From: Atopsyche davidsoni
Lineage: Eukaryota > Arthropoda > Insecta > Trichoptera > Hydrobiosidae
Length of the DNA: 64,000 bases
Reading direction: 5' to 3'
Assembly: GCA_022113835.1 (NCBI GenBank)
Contig: JAILWY010000012.1
Coordinates: 3,906,001-3,970,000 of the forward strand
The notes under the pieces were generated by a model that saw only the letters and a list, made by a program, of their open reading frames with translations, had not been told where the DNA came from and ran no database searches. Within the stretch, counting starts at the first letter, position 1, and every line of letters begins with the position of its first letter. Positions 24,001-36,453 of the stretch are shown here, one piece after another. A program made the position numbers and the translations under genes.

Positions 24001-26500
24001 GTAGAATTAAAAAAATTGTTTTTTTTATAAAAAAATACATTTGTCCATCTTTAGTTCAACAACACGTATTTATTCTACAACATGTGATTTATATGAATCG
24101 ATAAATTTATACACAAAATCTAAATGCTTAGTTGGTAATAATTATTTTTTTGTATGCAATGGTGACATTGTAAGTATTTTTATTCATATTACATGTTTTA
24201 AATTCGGAAAATCTGAATGCTTGTAAAATGTTTCTAGAAAAATTATCATTTCAAATGGTTCACATTTCCATGAAACTCAAAATCACTTAAATTATGGAAA
24301 CGGAAATGCTCTTTGAGAACCTGGCAGTATAACCAATAAATATGTCTTGTGGCGAATGCCGAGTTAGAAATCTGAGCAAACAGTTTTATTCTTTGAATAT
24401 CAAATGAGGTTAGCAAATCGCATGAGTTACGCATAAAAAATTCCGTAAGTGTATCGTAAAATTTAATAAAAAATATAAATACAAACTATCAAATATGGGT
24501 TTATAAATTGTTTTAAAAATGCAATGCTTATAAGAAATAAATTGCTCATTTAGAACGCACGCCATTGCTTCATATATATAAACGTTAATCACCAACAGCA
24601 CTTCTGTAAACACAGTAATTATTTATAACATCGCTCACAATTATTACAAACGCTAAGATTCGCTCTCGATGGGCGAAAGTAACCATTATCATACAATGCG
24701 TACAACAATAACCATTTCTCACGCTCTTGATGACTGCAACTAATAAAACGGCTCGATTAATTTATGCTTTTTATTCTGAGATGACGGTGGGAATTGGTGC
24801 TTAGCAGTCTTGAATACCATGGACGGAAGAGTGGAACGCATTTCCTCTAGTTTAACACCGTAAATAGGTGTCCAAAAATACACTGCCCGAGGGTAGGGTT
24901 ATCTTTAACCGTGGTTTATCTATTAGAGAAGTTATCTACAGAGCATAAATCGGATCCAGTTCGGGTTATTTGTGAAGTTAGCCTTGTACCTTGCCGTATT
25001 TATTTATCATTGTAGAATTGTACAGTTTGACATAAACGATAAAAAGTACGAGTACCTTATCTTAATTAAATGAAAAATTAACGCTCATAAAGAGGCTTAA
25101 ACTATTTATGCCTAGAAAATGCCGTAAAATAAACATATTTTGCACTTAGGGTTGTACCTTATTGTCTTATTAAATAATGGTTAAGCTAACCCACTTTGAA
25201 AAATTATGCAAAGTAAACTTTAAATATGCATAAAGTAAATTCTGCTTAAGACTTATAGTAGATGCACTTACTAAGATACTTTATTTATTATTTTTAGTAA
25301 CACAAAATATAAAAAAAACCTTTTTTCGTTCTCAGTATATCAGTAACAATTTTGAGCGTCTATCGATGTTTTCCTGTGAAAATATAATGTCCTTTTTTCC
25401 TGCTATTAAATGCAAATACTTTGTACCTTAGACATTTATTTTGTATAAGCAGCAGAATCTGTCATTGATTTGATGCTATATAATTCTTATTCCGTAGTCC
25501 GATTGCTAAATGGTTAATTAACACAAAAAATAGTTTTATTAGATTTAATTTACATATAGTATTGCTTGTTGATCCAAGAATATTTATCTTGGTGTATCTG
25601 TCCTCCGATGTTTGCTGCGACCATTTTCAGAGATCAGTCAATTTCTGAAGATGCTTACACCACCGGGACCAAAACTCCTGAGGATAGAAAACATCAAGCA
25701 ACTAAACACTTAAGAAACCACGAAAATATTTTATTGATATAAAAAATGGCTGCATTTTAAGCCAGCCACAAAAGAGGCACCCATGCCGGAGCTCGTCCTC
25801 TCACAGTCCAAACAGGAAACGGTTACGTATGTTTTTTTAAGTGGGTTTAATTTCCACGCGAATTAATGTGTGAAATTCCATCGGTGTAAATTGGAGATGT
25901 AATTTTTCGAGGACTTTATATCATTGTGAGCGCTAATATAATATCATTGTGAGCGCTATCGCACGACAGCGTTTCGTCTTTACAAAAACGGATGTTTTTA
26001 TCTACGCTGGCTGGAGCCGATATCCGCTTTGAATCGATGAATTTAATGAATTTTTATACAACGTATTCATATCAATATATAATGTGATTTTCAGAATGAA
26101 ACAAAAAAAGAGAATGCGGCTTCACAGAAATGCGAAATAATATATTTTAAGTATAAGTATGCGCTTGCAAATTTCAAGGGAAGTGAGCGCTTATTATTGT
26201 GTTTAGTTCTTCTGGATTAGCGTTTATACAAAGGTTCAATTCGTAGCTTTATATTCTAATAAGTAGCTGGAAAATATGTTACTTTTGCAAAACATTACTT
26301 TAAGTCCTCAAAAGCTTTAAGTCCATGCATTCAATAAAAAATATTCCACCTATTGTTTTGCTTTTATACATTTTTTAAATCCAAGTTGATATTTTTGTAA
26401 TATTTTTTTCAATGTATTAAGCTTTAAATAAAAATAATTAGGTTCTAAACGCAGTAATGTGCCAGTTCATTGGTGGATGGGAGAGCTCAAAAATGTTCCC
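21082..26500. other. A+T-rich stretch, no gene recognised
   Basis: Contains a 20-nt-class A-run near 23813-23831, a CpG-rich patch at about 23330-23375, and a short direct repeat of ATATCATTGTGAGCGCT at about 25919 and 25943. ORFs are 104 codons or less (22258-22572 the longest) and unrecognised. Confidence 0.5.
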
Positions 26501-26760
26501 ATCCAGGACTCGGAACAGTCTCCGAACAATAATAACAATCAGCTCGCGAGACACGACCGCGCCCGTCGCAACAATACTAACAATGAACAGGATGGGTAGG
26601 TAGATTCAGTCAAACAGTCCACTGCAGTGGGCGAGAGGGCGTCGTGGAAACTGGGTCGCGAGCCATTGTGCGGCCTGGACCGCCGCGCGCTCGCCGCCCG
26701 GGCCCGGCCACCCCTGGATATGCAAAGCGCACACATTTGTCTTCGCGGCTCTCCGTGGTA
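26501..26760. promoter_or_regulatory. CpG-rich block, candidate enhancer or promoter-proximal region
   Basis: A strongly GC/CpG-rich segment (densest at 26670-26710) lies about 230 bp upstream of recursive splice site 2. It contains CCATTGTG (26663-26670), which matches a SOX-type site, and ATATGCAAA (26718-26726), which matches a POU/octamer-type half. Short matches like these carry little weight alone, but local GC this high stands out in this window and the block runs directly into the TATA box at 26759. A 65-codon minus-strand ORF here (26539-26736) is Ser/Arg-rich and not convincing. Confidence 0.35.
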
Positions 26761-26800
26761 TAAAAGAACGCGTTTAGAGTTGACATAAATACTTAGTTAC
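26759..26800 (+). promoter_or_regulatory. TATA-box promoter candidate just upstream of RS site 2
   Basis: TATAAAAG at 26759-26766 is preceded by GC-rich sequence. An initiator-like TTAGTT has its A at 26795, 36 bp downstream, slightly farther than the usual 30-32 bp. A transcript starting here would reach the strong donor at 27062 after about 270 nt, so 26795-27061 could be an alternative non-coding first exon. Prediction only. Confidence 0.3.
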
Positions 26801-26991
26801 CGTAAATCATGCCAGAAAGAGTTCACGTAATATGAATATAACAAATTTCAATTCCAGACTTTGCAAAGCTCCCTTTATTGCTGATAAAAAAAAAGCTACG
26901 TGCCTAAAAGTTATTATTTCAATTACAAAAAAGTATCGCAGTATACTTTTACTTTTCTTCAACTGCTAAGTGTTTTATCTTTTTTTTGCAG

Positions 26992-27061
26992 GTATGTACC
27001 GAACGCTAACAAACTAGACAACACACTATATAATTAAATCGTGAGACGAAGCAATGCGCTG
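26992..27061 (+). other. Candidate recursive splice site 2 with RS-exon (70 nt)
   Basis: A T-rich tract (26971-26988) ends in CAG (26989-26991) and is followed immediately by GTATGT, a usable but weaker regenerated donor than GTAAGT. A CTAAG branch-point-like motif is at 26966-26970, about 21-25 nt upstream of the AG. The second donor CTG|GTAAGT is at 27062. The 70-nt segment between has stops in all three frames. Arrangement and size match the candidates at 12353 and 54194. It could alternatively be the 3' part of a non-coding first exon driven by the TATA box at 26759, or an ordinary short exon. Confidence 0.65.
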
Positions 27062-28620
27062 GTAAGTATTATTTAATACCTTAATATACTCGTATATATA
27101 TAAGCCTATATAAGACATACATATACATACTAAAATTGCTTGTTTAAATTTTATAGCAATTTGTTTATTGGATTTTCAATTTACATATTGTAAAAAAATA
27201 TTAATACTAGTATAACATTTGTGAATCATAATTTCTATTATCGCATCTATCTTCAGTACATTACTGTTACAACTGGTCATGATTTATGATAAAGTATTCA
27301 ATAATGCATGGGCCTATTTAGGAACGGTATTGTTCGAAAAAAAGCTGTCCAACAAAGAGAGAGTACCTTTGTAATGCGGCATTCACATAGGGTTTTATAA
27401 TTTTTATTACATATGCCTTTATTGTTATCACAATTACCTGCCGGCACTTTAATGGACGGACAACTATAAGAATATTTCATTGTTAACAAGCTGTGCTGTA
27501 AATTTAATTTAATGGTTCATTTCACGAATTTACATGAAAATACATTTAAAATTATATTTATCAAATGAAATTTATAAAACTTTATAGCACTTTCAGCTAT
27601 CAGTAGTTAACTGTTGGACTTCCGGCGCGGGTTTGAAAACGTTGGCAGGTGTGGGAATCTTCATGTGACTTTTGTTTTAATCAGGCGAATTTGGTGTACA
27701 GGTGTACAGGTAACCTGGAGCGTGTGCTGAATTCTGAAATAGGTATTTTAAAATATACAGGTTTTACTATGGTATAAACATTATACTATTTGGGATAAGC
27801 ACCTATTTAATAATACACAATAAGTGTTTTATATCATAGTCGTATGTATTATAACTCCATTACCTAATTAACACATCTAATATATAACGAATTACGAACA
27901 TCAAATATTTTCGCATACAATAAAGCTTTAATTATTTATATAAAATAACATTTTAATATGACACTAATAATATCTTAATTTCGTGTTAACAAAATCGTAT
28001 TTTTGAAGTATATAAGCACAAAAAAGTTTATCTTGAATTTAATTATAACCAAAATGTAACAGAACTGGTATTTAACAAATTAATGACCAAATATAAATTT
28101 AGACACCTATTTGTTTTTCTCTCGTACTTATGTTAAAAAATTATACTGTCTCATCATTTTTTTTATTAGATGAGAATGCAAGCAACAACAGTGTCACAAC
28201 GTTAATATCGTTTAGCAAGCTACCTTAGAGTTGATGTAAATTTAGAAGTAATCTGAGTCATAGCTGTTTTAAATTATTTTTACATATATAAATGTAGTCG
28301 ATTTACGGACATTGTAGTGTTATCAGCAAATAATCGATTATAAAAATGAACGGTCCGTGTTGTATGTAAACATACAGACGTGTGTATGTAACCACTTCTG
28401 CAGGAATATCAATTAAGGACCAACCTTTTCATTTACAAAATTAAAACATATAATTAATTGAGAAAATTCAATTCAACCCAAATATGCCTCGTTACAAGCT
28501 AATGAGTTATAAATTGAAAATTAATTCACCCGTGTAATTAAGATTCCTGCATACGAAATATGTTTCTAGAAATAACGTTGTGATGAATTTCACTTTACTT
28601 AAGTACACACCCTTTGACAG
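27062..28620. other. A+T-rich stretch, no gene recognised
   Basis: Downstream of RS site 2. No feature beyond short A+T-rich ORFs; a duplicated GGTGTACA/AGGTGTACAGG patch lies near 27690-27710. Confidence 0.5.
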
Positions 28621-28792
28621 TTCATTTTCGCCAGACTCCGTTCGGCCGAAAGAGTGGAAAATGTGTTATGTCTCGAGTATAACAAATTTCCAAATCGATA
28701 AATAAGGCCCCCCGCGCCTGCGTATATATTTGCCGTTTGCCTCTGTGTCGTAGAAATTCTAAAGGCAAAACTATTTCAAACGAACGAGGGGA

Positions 28793-28830
28793 TATAAAAG
28801 CGGCTCATGGCGGAGCTCTCTGCAGTTCGC
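28793..28830 (+). promoter_or_regulatory. TATA plus initiator core promoter candidate
   Basis: TATAAAAG at 28793-28800 is followed by CTGCAGTTCG with the putative start A at 28824, 31 bp from the first T of the TATA box. That is the canonical spacing, and GCAGTT is close to the insect initiator TCAGTY. The surrounding 28620-28860 is much richer in G+C than the window average. No DPE was seen at the expected place. No convincing downstream ORF exists: the ATG at 28807 precedes the predicted start and heads a 70-codon unrecognised frame. It may drive a non-coding or alternative first exon. Confidence 0.42.
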
Positions 28831-28867
28831 GTCACGCCCGGCTTTTTAGCTCCGGAGCGTAAATCCG

Positions 28868-29160
28868 CTCTCAACACGCATATGCACTCTGCGCCCGCCA
28901 ACTTCCTCCTCCTCGGTCTCGCAACATCGCCAAAAACCTACTCCATCCACTGCCAAAAACAACCGCAATACTTATATCAACCTAATATCATGTTTTCAAA
29001 GCGAAAGTTTTATTTTTGACTGACTCTGTACGCGTATGCAACTTCCGACTCGGCCTCGCAATACCGCCACATTCTGCTCCGTTTATTGCCCCACAAAAAA
29101 AAAACGATACTACCATCGCGCATGTATCACTTTTCAAAGTCGAAATAACATCATGAATGC
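28868..29160 (+). repeat. Degenerate tandem duplication downstream of the TATA promoter candidate
   Basis: Two diverged copies follow each other about 145-165 bp apart. The first includes AACTTCCTCCTCCTCGGTCT (from about 28900) and ends with TTTTCAAAGCGAAAG (28993-29007). The second includes CAACTTCCGACTCGGCCTCG (from 29039) and has TTTTCAAAGTCGAAA at 29131-29145. Both carry TCGCAA, then CCGC/ATCGCC, then an A/C-rich run between these landmarks. Origin unknown. Confidence 0.45.
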
Positions 29161-29890
29161 ACATGTTTTCCGATGCGTTGCAGTAAAAAAAAAAAACGAA
29201 GCACGTTTGTGCCACGTGTGTCGCAGTTCTGACTGCATTCTGGGAACTCCGGCCTCGAACGGATTTCGTTGGATTCTAGTGATGTTGTTAGAGTACTGTT
29301 CGCAGAATTCTGATTTAATATTACTTGGCTGGCTGAGCAAATGTGCGTACAAAAACCCAAACGGGTTTGTTTGTTATATTTTGAATAAAACTAGGTTCAA
29401 TCGCGGTGCATAAAATCTTGGGTTAAAATAACAGGTAGGGTATTAATTATTATTTCAACTGAGCCATACAAATGAAAGTCTGAATAATGACAGTGTTCCG
29501 AGTCCTGCTCGGGCTGCGGAACGTCAGTGCAAACAATGAATTTACATCTAATTTAAAGTTTCCCTCGATCTCGTCTCTCGCTGTGAATTCAAACCGAAGC
29601 ATTAGTCAAATTCTCCCGAACAAACACTCCGTTCAGATCGATGCGTTCTCGCCGAGAGCGCCGATGAATCCGTCTTTTGTCGTTGCTCTAATTTGTATCC
29701 CTATTGTACATTAAGGCTTCATATAAATTCATTACGAAATGAGGAGACACGCGCCCAGTGCGCCGGCAATTTCACGACGCGTCACTCCGCTCTTTTGCTT
29801 TTGTCTATTGGAATGAATGAACCGTGAAATTTTATACAAGCCGCTCGGCTGTTTTGGAGATACAATGCGATGCGCTGGAATACACGCAAG
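29161..29890. other. GC-richer block, unexplained
   Basis: Two GC-richer patches (29200-29290 and 29490-29890) continue the compositional island started at 28620. Unrecognised plus-strand ORFs of 125 codons (29036-29413) and 75 codons (29487-29714) cross them without a known domain. Candidate cis-regulatory sequence. Confidence 0.35.
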
Positions 29891-30354
29891 TGTTAATTTA
29901 AAAATAATAGCTTAACCTCTTAAACGCTCAAAGGCACTACTCGTTATGTTTGAATATCGGCTTATCAACTATTAAGGTTTATTATATGAAAGAGACTTCT
30001 CTGTATCTCATCTGCATACTCATGAATATAATTTCAATAGTAATGGAGAATGTCACATATTTTTTTTACATTGTATCACAATCATATAGATTTAAGTACC
30101 TTGTTATAAGTAGGCAATAAAATTTTGTGATAAAGGAATATTTCAAATGGTTTTTTTTATGGCGCTCTAATGATAGCCATATCGGTAACTGACATTTCAT
30201 CTACGAATTATATATCGTTGATACATTTTTTCAATTCACTCAGATTTTTTGAGAACGTAAAAATTAAAAAGACAAGTGATCATAGAAAGACGTTACCTAC
30301 ATCATATAGATTTTTTATTTTACGTAATTACAATAATAAAATTAAATGCCTATT
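29891..30354. other. A+T-rich stretch, nothing recognised
   Basis: No gene, repeat or site that I can support. Confidence 0.5.
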
Positions 30355-30357
30355 AAT

Positions 30358-30420
30358 TCACTCAAATTCGAACCAGAGACTCCATGGTCGACAAGTCACC
30401 GAGCTGGTCACTCAACCTTA
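30358..30420 (-). repeat. tRNA-like (SINE head) sequence, minus strand
   Basis: Read on the minus strand, TGACCAGCTCGG resembles a pol III A box and GGTTCGAATTT, starting near 30376, resembles a B box. They are separated by about 27-30 nt, as in tRNA genes and tRNA-derived SINEs. The cloverleaf is not intact enough for a functional tRNA. No poly-A tail or target duplication was identified. Confidence 0.35.
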
Positions 30421-33400
30421 AACAAAAGTTGTAATGAGTAGTAGACTCACCTGCAATGATTCTTATCGTACATTTCTGCTCATCACACCTCTTCAGCAAT
30501 GTAAACCACCCAAATCAAACAGAGAAACAAGAAATAAGAATCTCCATACAGCCTTAATTTGCTCTCTCGATCGTTATGCCCGTAGCGGATAGGATCAAGT
30601 CACTTCCTGCGAGCATTGATGGTCCATCATTCAAATGATTTAGTTTGTTCATCGCATTTTATGACTGACTAAAATACTAATGCTTGTTTATAATTCCAAA
30701 ATATTTAGGGATTTACTATAATTGTTGCAATAAAGTTAACTGAACATGTGTTGAATTTCTTAACAAATTGCACACTATTTCGTCGTCAAATATCAAATTT
30801 GGATATTTAATCGAAAAATCAATTTCGGATATTCTTGTATTTTGTATTTAGAAAGATATCACAAAAAATAAACAATTTACTGCATAAAAAACGCCTTACA
30901 AATATACAAAAACAATTGAAGATGTATAGCACTTAATTTTTTAACTCAAACCCTAAACAATGCATGTACCATATATCGAAAAATCGTTTTCATTTAATTC
31001 TCGTGTATTTTTATATTTATTTTATAAAAGGAAGATATCAAAAATTATATTATATAAGACCAAGAGTTCTGTAATTATAGAACTGTCTAAGAATAAAAAG
31101 CTGCAAAAAAATGACTTACAGTACGGCTTGGTATGTAACAATTTGCCAACAAAACTACGTAAAATTTAGAAGGATTTTTTTTTCATATACTTAAAAGTTA
31201 TAAATAAATAGTTTTTTAGAGAACGTTTCGATAGTCCTAGAACCCGTGATCTGCAAACTAGTATATTAGTCTAGTCATAATATCGTACTTATATTCCTTG
31301 AAAACTATCGAATAATATTATTTCAGCAAAAATATAGCGCAGAGTGAAAAATTATTCAAATACAAAAATCGCACAGTTTCACGCTTCGTTGAGTGATATT
31401 TTAGAGCTAGGTAACTCAATATGCTGCATGCGCCATATGAATTACCGCCGAACAGGAAGGAAGTGCCAATAACGACCGAGCCTCGGCGACCCCTGCAGGG
31501 CGTTTCAGAAGAGTCCACCGGGGAAATTAATCACCAAGGTGCCCTGTGTTTTTATGTTTTAAAATATTTCAAATTGGCGAAACGCAGTAATAAGCCGTGT
31601 CACGCAAGAAACGAATCGCTCAAATATAATAATGCTATATTTGCCTACACCCGGTAGCAGCCGGAGTTGTCGCCGAGTAGGTACACGGCAGGGGCGTGCT
31701 GTGACTTTTCAGATTGGTAATCTACTACAGGTATTTAAAATTATGCAAGTTACACGATGATGTAAATGTTACATTATTCGAGATAACATTCTGCACATTT
31801 CGTATTATTTACATACACGAATGTCAAGTTATTATTCAATAAATATATATTTTAATGTATGTATAAAAATGTTCGGCGCAATGATATTAAATTGAACTGT
31901 ACATTACCGCAAATAATTTAAACCAAATACGCTATATTAACAAAAATTTAACATTCGTTTGACTACTGATTATCAATTAAACAAGCCATTTTACGCTCAT
32001 AAACAGAAAGGGGTGGAAGTAGCTCGTTCATAGATTTTACCAGCAGTAACCTTTTTCTTATTCCTTGATTCAGTACCATCAGAAGTCTCAAATCACAACG
32101 CAGCACAATATCCAAGAAATAATAACATATCGTCACACAGTAAATGATTTACTAATAATCTAATATTGTTCAAATGTTATCTGTAAATGATCGATTACCA
32201 GAACGGACTGTCCCTGATGCACAGTGCTCGGCAACGCCCTGCCATTGTGTTTTATGTGGGTATTTACCAAGTAACCCAAAGTTGCCCTCTAGTTTTGATG
32301 AATGTTAGACTCATTGCCCTTATTCGACCACTTGGGCCTTTTGTTGTGGCGTAGAGTTGTATTATTTCGCTTTGTAGTTATCAAACAGCTTTTAAAGTTG
32401 TCTGGGTATACAACTAAATTACTCACGAAAGAAAAGAATCAATCTGACACCTTCATGCCTATGTTTTACGAATCATGCTTCAGTATATAAAATTTAAAAT
32501 TCTTAGTTTATTTTATTTGTAGATGTTTGAAAAGTTGCAACTCATTTAATTCAAGTACATTGAATTGTAATTATTTGTCTACGGATGCTTGACTATATGC
32601 CGTTTTGCTTTCTACTTATTAAGGAAGAAGAGTTGTAGTATATTTTATGTTAGATTGAATTCTTGGCATTTCCTGGATAATTAGAGGTACCAAGATTTTT
32701 TTAATTATCATTAAAATGAACGTAATCGATTTTTCCTATAAGATCAACCACATTAGGATATTAATTTATATGTATAAAATTGTCATTCATCGTACTTTAG
32801 ACAATGTCACTGAGTCACTATCTGGAATAATTCAATACAGGCGAATTTTATTTTACTTTGTTATCAGAGATATGTTCTATACATCAAGTTCTATCTAAAT
32901 ATTGATATAAGTCTCAAAGCTATAAGTAATAGCAATTTTTATATCTAAAACTTGGCCCCGTAAAATAATATATACAGGTACTCCATAGCAAAGTCAGAGG
33001 TCATCTCCTCGATCTAACAATACATTTAATGATTCTTATGTCTAGCAAAAGTAGCCGCCGGGTTAATAATAAAAGCGTCTAAAAAACTTGATAATAACAT
33101 GCATGATAAAGTGCCTTCAGTTCTAATGGAAGAACCTTAATAACGTTTTGAAAATATTCTGAAAAACTTCTGAATAACAGTGCCGTTGGACGATCGATGA
33201 ACCCCTGGCCATATATTGTAGATCGAGGGCAAATAAAGGTTGCGCACAGTATGCCAGTCTGACATTGTTCAGAACCCTTTGAAAGTTTTGCCATGCTCGT
33301 AACTCATAACTACTCTAGCCATGGTAACCTGTACGCAACTTATGTTATATATTTTAGGCTAATTTTGTCAAGTATGATATTACGGCCTTAATTTGAAATA

Positions 33401-34139
33401 TTATACTGCTTATGTTTATTGATACTCAGATCGATATATACACACACGCTTACATGCATACATGTATATAAATTTTATAAATGTAAGGTTGTTTTGGGTT
33501 TATGCAAGTTATTTCAAAAAGTAGGTTACGCTTAGTTGAATTGTATTTTATATTCTGAGAAATAGAAGCGAAATGATTTTAATTATAACAATCTGTAAAA
33601 TGCCAATCACTCAGTTCACTACCAATCGTAATAGTACTTAATTTGGCAATATTTACGATGGGTAGGCTTGGATTGAGACTATAATAGCAGACGGAAAAGT
33701 CGTAAATTGTATACAAACGATCTACAAGTGAATTCAATTAAGATACATTTCATTTAAAATCAATCGTTTTCGAGTGAAATGTCGGAGATGTTAAAAGATG
33801 CTTTCGGGCTGATAATGTCGTGATTTAAATATTCGTGTGGGTTTCACTAACATACAAAGTTTCTTATACTGGAGGCAATAAAATATTTAGAGAGCTTTAC
33901 AAGAGCCAACGTCAGGCTATTTAAACTTGCAAGTAACTCTGAAGTAACATACGACCAGCTAGCAGAATTTTGAGTACTACATAAGTATATAAGAAAATAA
34001 ATAAATAAAATAAATTTCTTAATTATGTATAGTATAAAGCAAACGGTTTTGGCAGCAGTATTGCTTGACATCAACGGAAAGATTGAATTTAAATTTAAAA
34101 GTATTTATTCATTTAAAAGATGAGTCATATTGTGTATAA
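30421..34139. other. A+T-rich stretch, no gene recognised
   Basis: A GC-richer patch at 31430-31530 and 31650-31700 lies within otherwise A+T-rich DNA. The 78-codon ORF across the first patch (31421-31657) is unrecognised and lacks flanking splice signals. Nothing else supportable. Confidence 0.5.
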
Positions 34140-34295
34140 AAAAATTGTTACTTTTTTAAATGAATTATTATTAAACGAAACCCAATTTTTACCTCTAGCA
34201 AAAATTGTTACATTTTATATAGATTATAATCAACTTAAACCCAATATTCCTTCTCTAACAAAAATTGTTCAAAAATAACACCCAGATTCCCCTTA
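34140..34295 (+). repeat. Diverged 60-bp tandem repeat, about 2.6 copies
   Basis: Units start at 34140, 34200 and 34260 with AAAAATTGTT, exactly 60 bp apart. Within units the order TTAAAC, CCCAAT or CCCAGATT and CTCTAACA/CTCTAGCA recurs in register. The copies differ at many positions, so the duplication is old. Confidence 0.75.
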
Positions 34296-36445
34296 TTGTG
34301 TACATTATTTATATATTATTTTATAGGGAAGCTTTATTTTTATATCTGTACATCTCGAGGGTACGTTTGGATGCCATTACGTGTGCCGGAGTCCCAGAGA
34401 TATCCAGGCAGACCCAATTTAAAAATGTAGACTTATCGATTCCAATGTACATTTCCACTCGTAAAGGTGTCCCTGAAGACCTTTGCCGTTTTTTGTTTTT
34501 TTTTCACAAATTATGTGATTAATATTCATGTTTTACGGTAGATTGTTAGGGCCACGAATTACTGACATATTTCAGAAATTCGTGAAAGTACGAAGCGTTT
34601 TTTTCAGCGTCTCGACGCAAAGGCGTCTGTGTTTTCACTGGGCATACTAATTATTTTATATCGCATAAATAAGTTCACAATAGAAAAATTAAATGCGCAG
34701 TTCAGCACATTAAAGAAGATTATGTTGTAAGTTTTTGAAATTGCTTATTCAATGTTCACTAAATGACTACGTATTTTACCAAAAAAATGTACTTACTATT
34801 TAATATACGTACTAACTCAATAAAAGCCTTACTGCATTAAGGTATTTTATCACATCTCTTTAGATGATCTTGTACATTGACAATACACTAATGTTGTTTA
34901 AAAAAAGGCCTCTCCCGATAAACCTTTCATGCATTATCCATAAATATTATTATTTTAAACTATATTTTATGTGGTTTTTGTGTACGCAGTATTCTACTGT
35001 CTTTAAACGTACGTATAAGCCAAAAACCATTAAATTAACAATAAAAATGATCGACATAAATGTATTTATATCGTTTATTATGGCTATGAATATTAAAATT
35101 ATATTTGATCGTTTTTATAGCGCCTATAAATTTCTGTGGATTCTACTTAGTATAAATATAACATATTTTACTGGAACCGTTTTCTATATTATTATTATAA
35201 GCCTTATAAATAACACTGTTAAAAATATAATTTTAAAAGTGGTTTCTATTATTTTCAAATAGATCACGATATTCAATATTGCTCAATATGCTATTTAAAA
35301 TTTTACTAATGCAGTAAGATAGAAACTTCGCGTTCTTTTTATCCAATTCCTTTCTTACACCACTTGATTTCTTAATATCTCACTAACTATTCTTCAGTTA
35401 CTTAATCGACAATCTACGTATGCTAATTTCACGGTGAATTAATCTCTTGCTATGTTTTTGTGGTGAAAACGCGAAAATGCTTTTGCATTACAGAACATGT
35501 TTTTCACGAGTGCCTCTCTTGCTTTTACAAAGGGAATAAAATGAGATATTTCAGACGCGCTTACTGTGTACAAGTCCCAATCTTTTTATCACATTATTGC
35601 AGGACTAACAGAGTAAAAGAAAATGAGAGAGGTACCTCGGCTGATAATATCCCCCTCTCTGTGAGTTAAGAAGATTCCAGATTTAATGAAATCAATGAAT
35701 TTTCTTCATTTCATTCTGAGTGTCACTTTGAAGCGAACACGTTTGATTTAATCAACTTCACTGCCCCAGCTTTGTTTTTTTATTCCTGGAGTTGCTTACT
35801 TAAGTTCAATAAATTTAAAATGAAACCATTTAATGGAAACCTTCCGATATCAATTTTTCAATTTTTATATAATATTTTTTTAAATTGTACTACTGTAAAA
35901 TTAAATCCAATTACTATTTGAATCCGTTTTGATTAAAAACCGCTCCCGCAGTGTAAAACAGCAATGAAATAATTTTTGTTTAATTTGGACGGTTGATTGA
36001 TTATTAATATGATTAACAAACCGAATATTGTAATATTTAAGTTTATAATTATTATTTGTTATGAACAATAATTATAGATCTTTTTGGGTCAACATTTTAC
36101 AGTGAAAAAACAAAACCTTCCGCAGATTTTTTTATAATTTGAATGAATCTACTTATCTTAATGCTTTTCGCATCCCTTATTTTGTTTATATTTTGCAGTA
36201 ATCCTTCAAAACTTTACTTGGCAGGGTCTGTAAGGGTATTTCAACTTTGTAAAATACGTTGTTAACGCACGACCGTTATACATTTCCGGGTTATTGCGCA
36301 TCCTTCAATTACCGTCCGGTGCTACACTCGGTGTGATAAAATGCCAATAAGGCTTTTTTTGCACACATAAAGTATCTGTTTGACTTTTGCATACTAAAAC
36401 ATAGATAAATTAAACGTTTATCTTAAAATTGTATACGTACGTATA
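34296..36445. other. A+T-rich stretch with a Phe/Ile/Tyr-rich ORF
   Basis: The 132-codon plus-strand ORF at 34864-35262 is strongly hydrophobic and looks membrane-like. The codons are those expected from DNA of this base composition, and there is no start, splice or family motif I can recognise. A fragment of a chemoreceptor-type gene cannot be excluded by eye. Confidence 0.4.
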
Positions 36446-36453
36446 CCCTAGAG

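Noticed and set aside
27430..27450. Minus-strand CAGGTAATT as an opposite-strand ratchet point
   Set aside because: It lacks a pyrimidine tract and has a poor donor consensus.
31720..31745. ACAGGTATTT as another possible recursive splice site
   Set aside because: No real pyrimidine tract upstream, no consensus donor (GTATTT) and no downstream GTAAGT donor at 70-90 nt.
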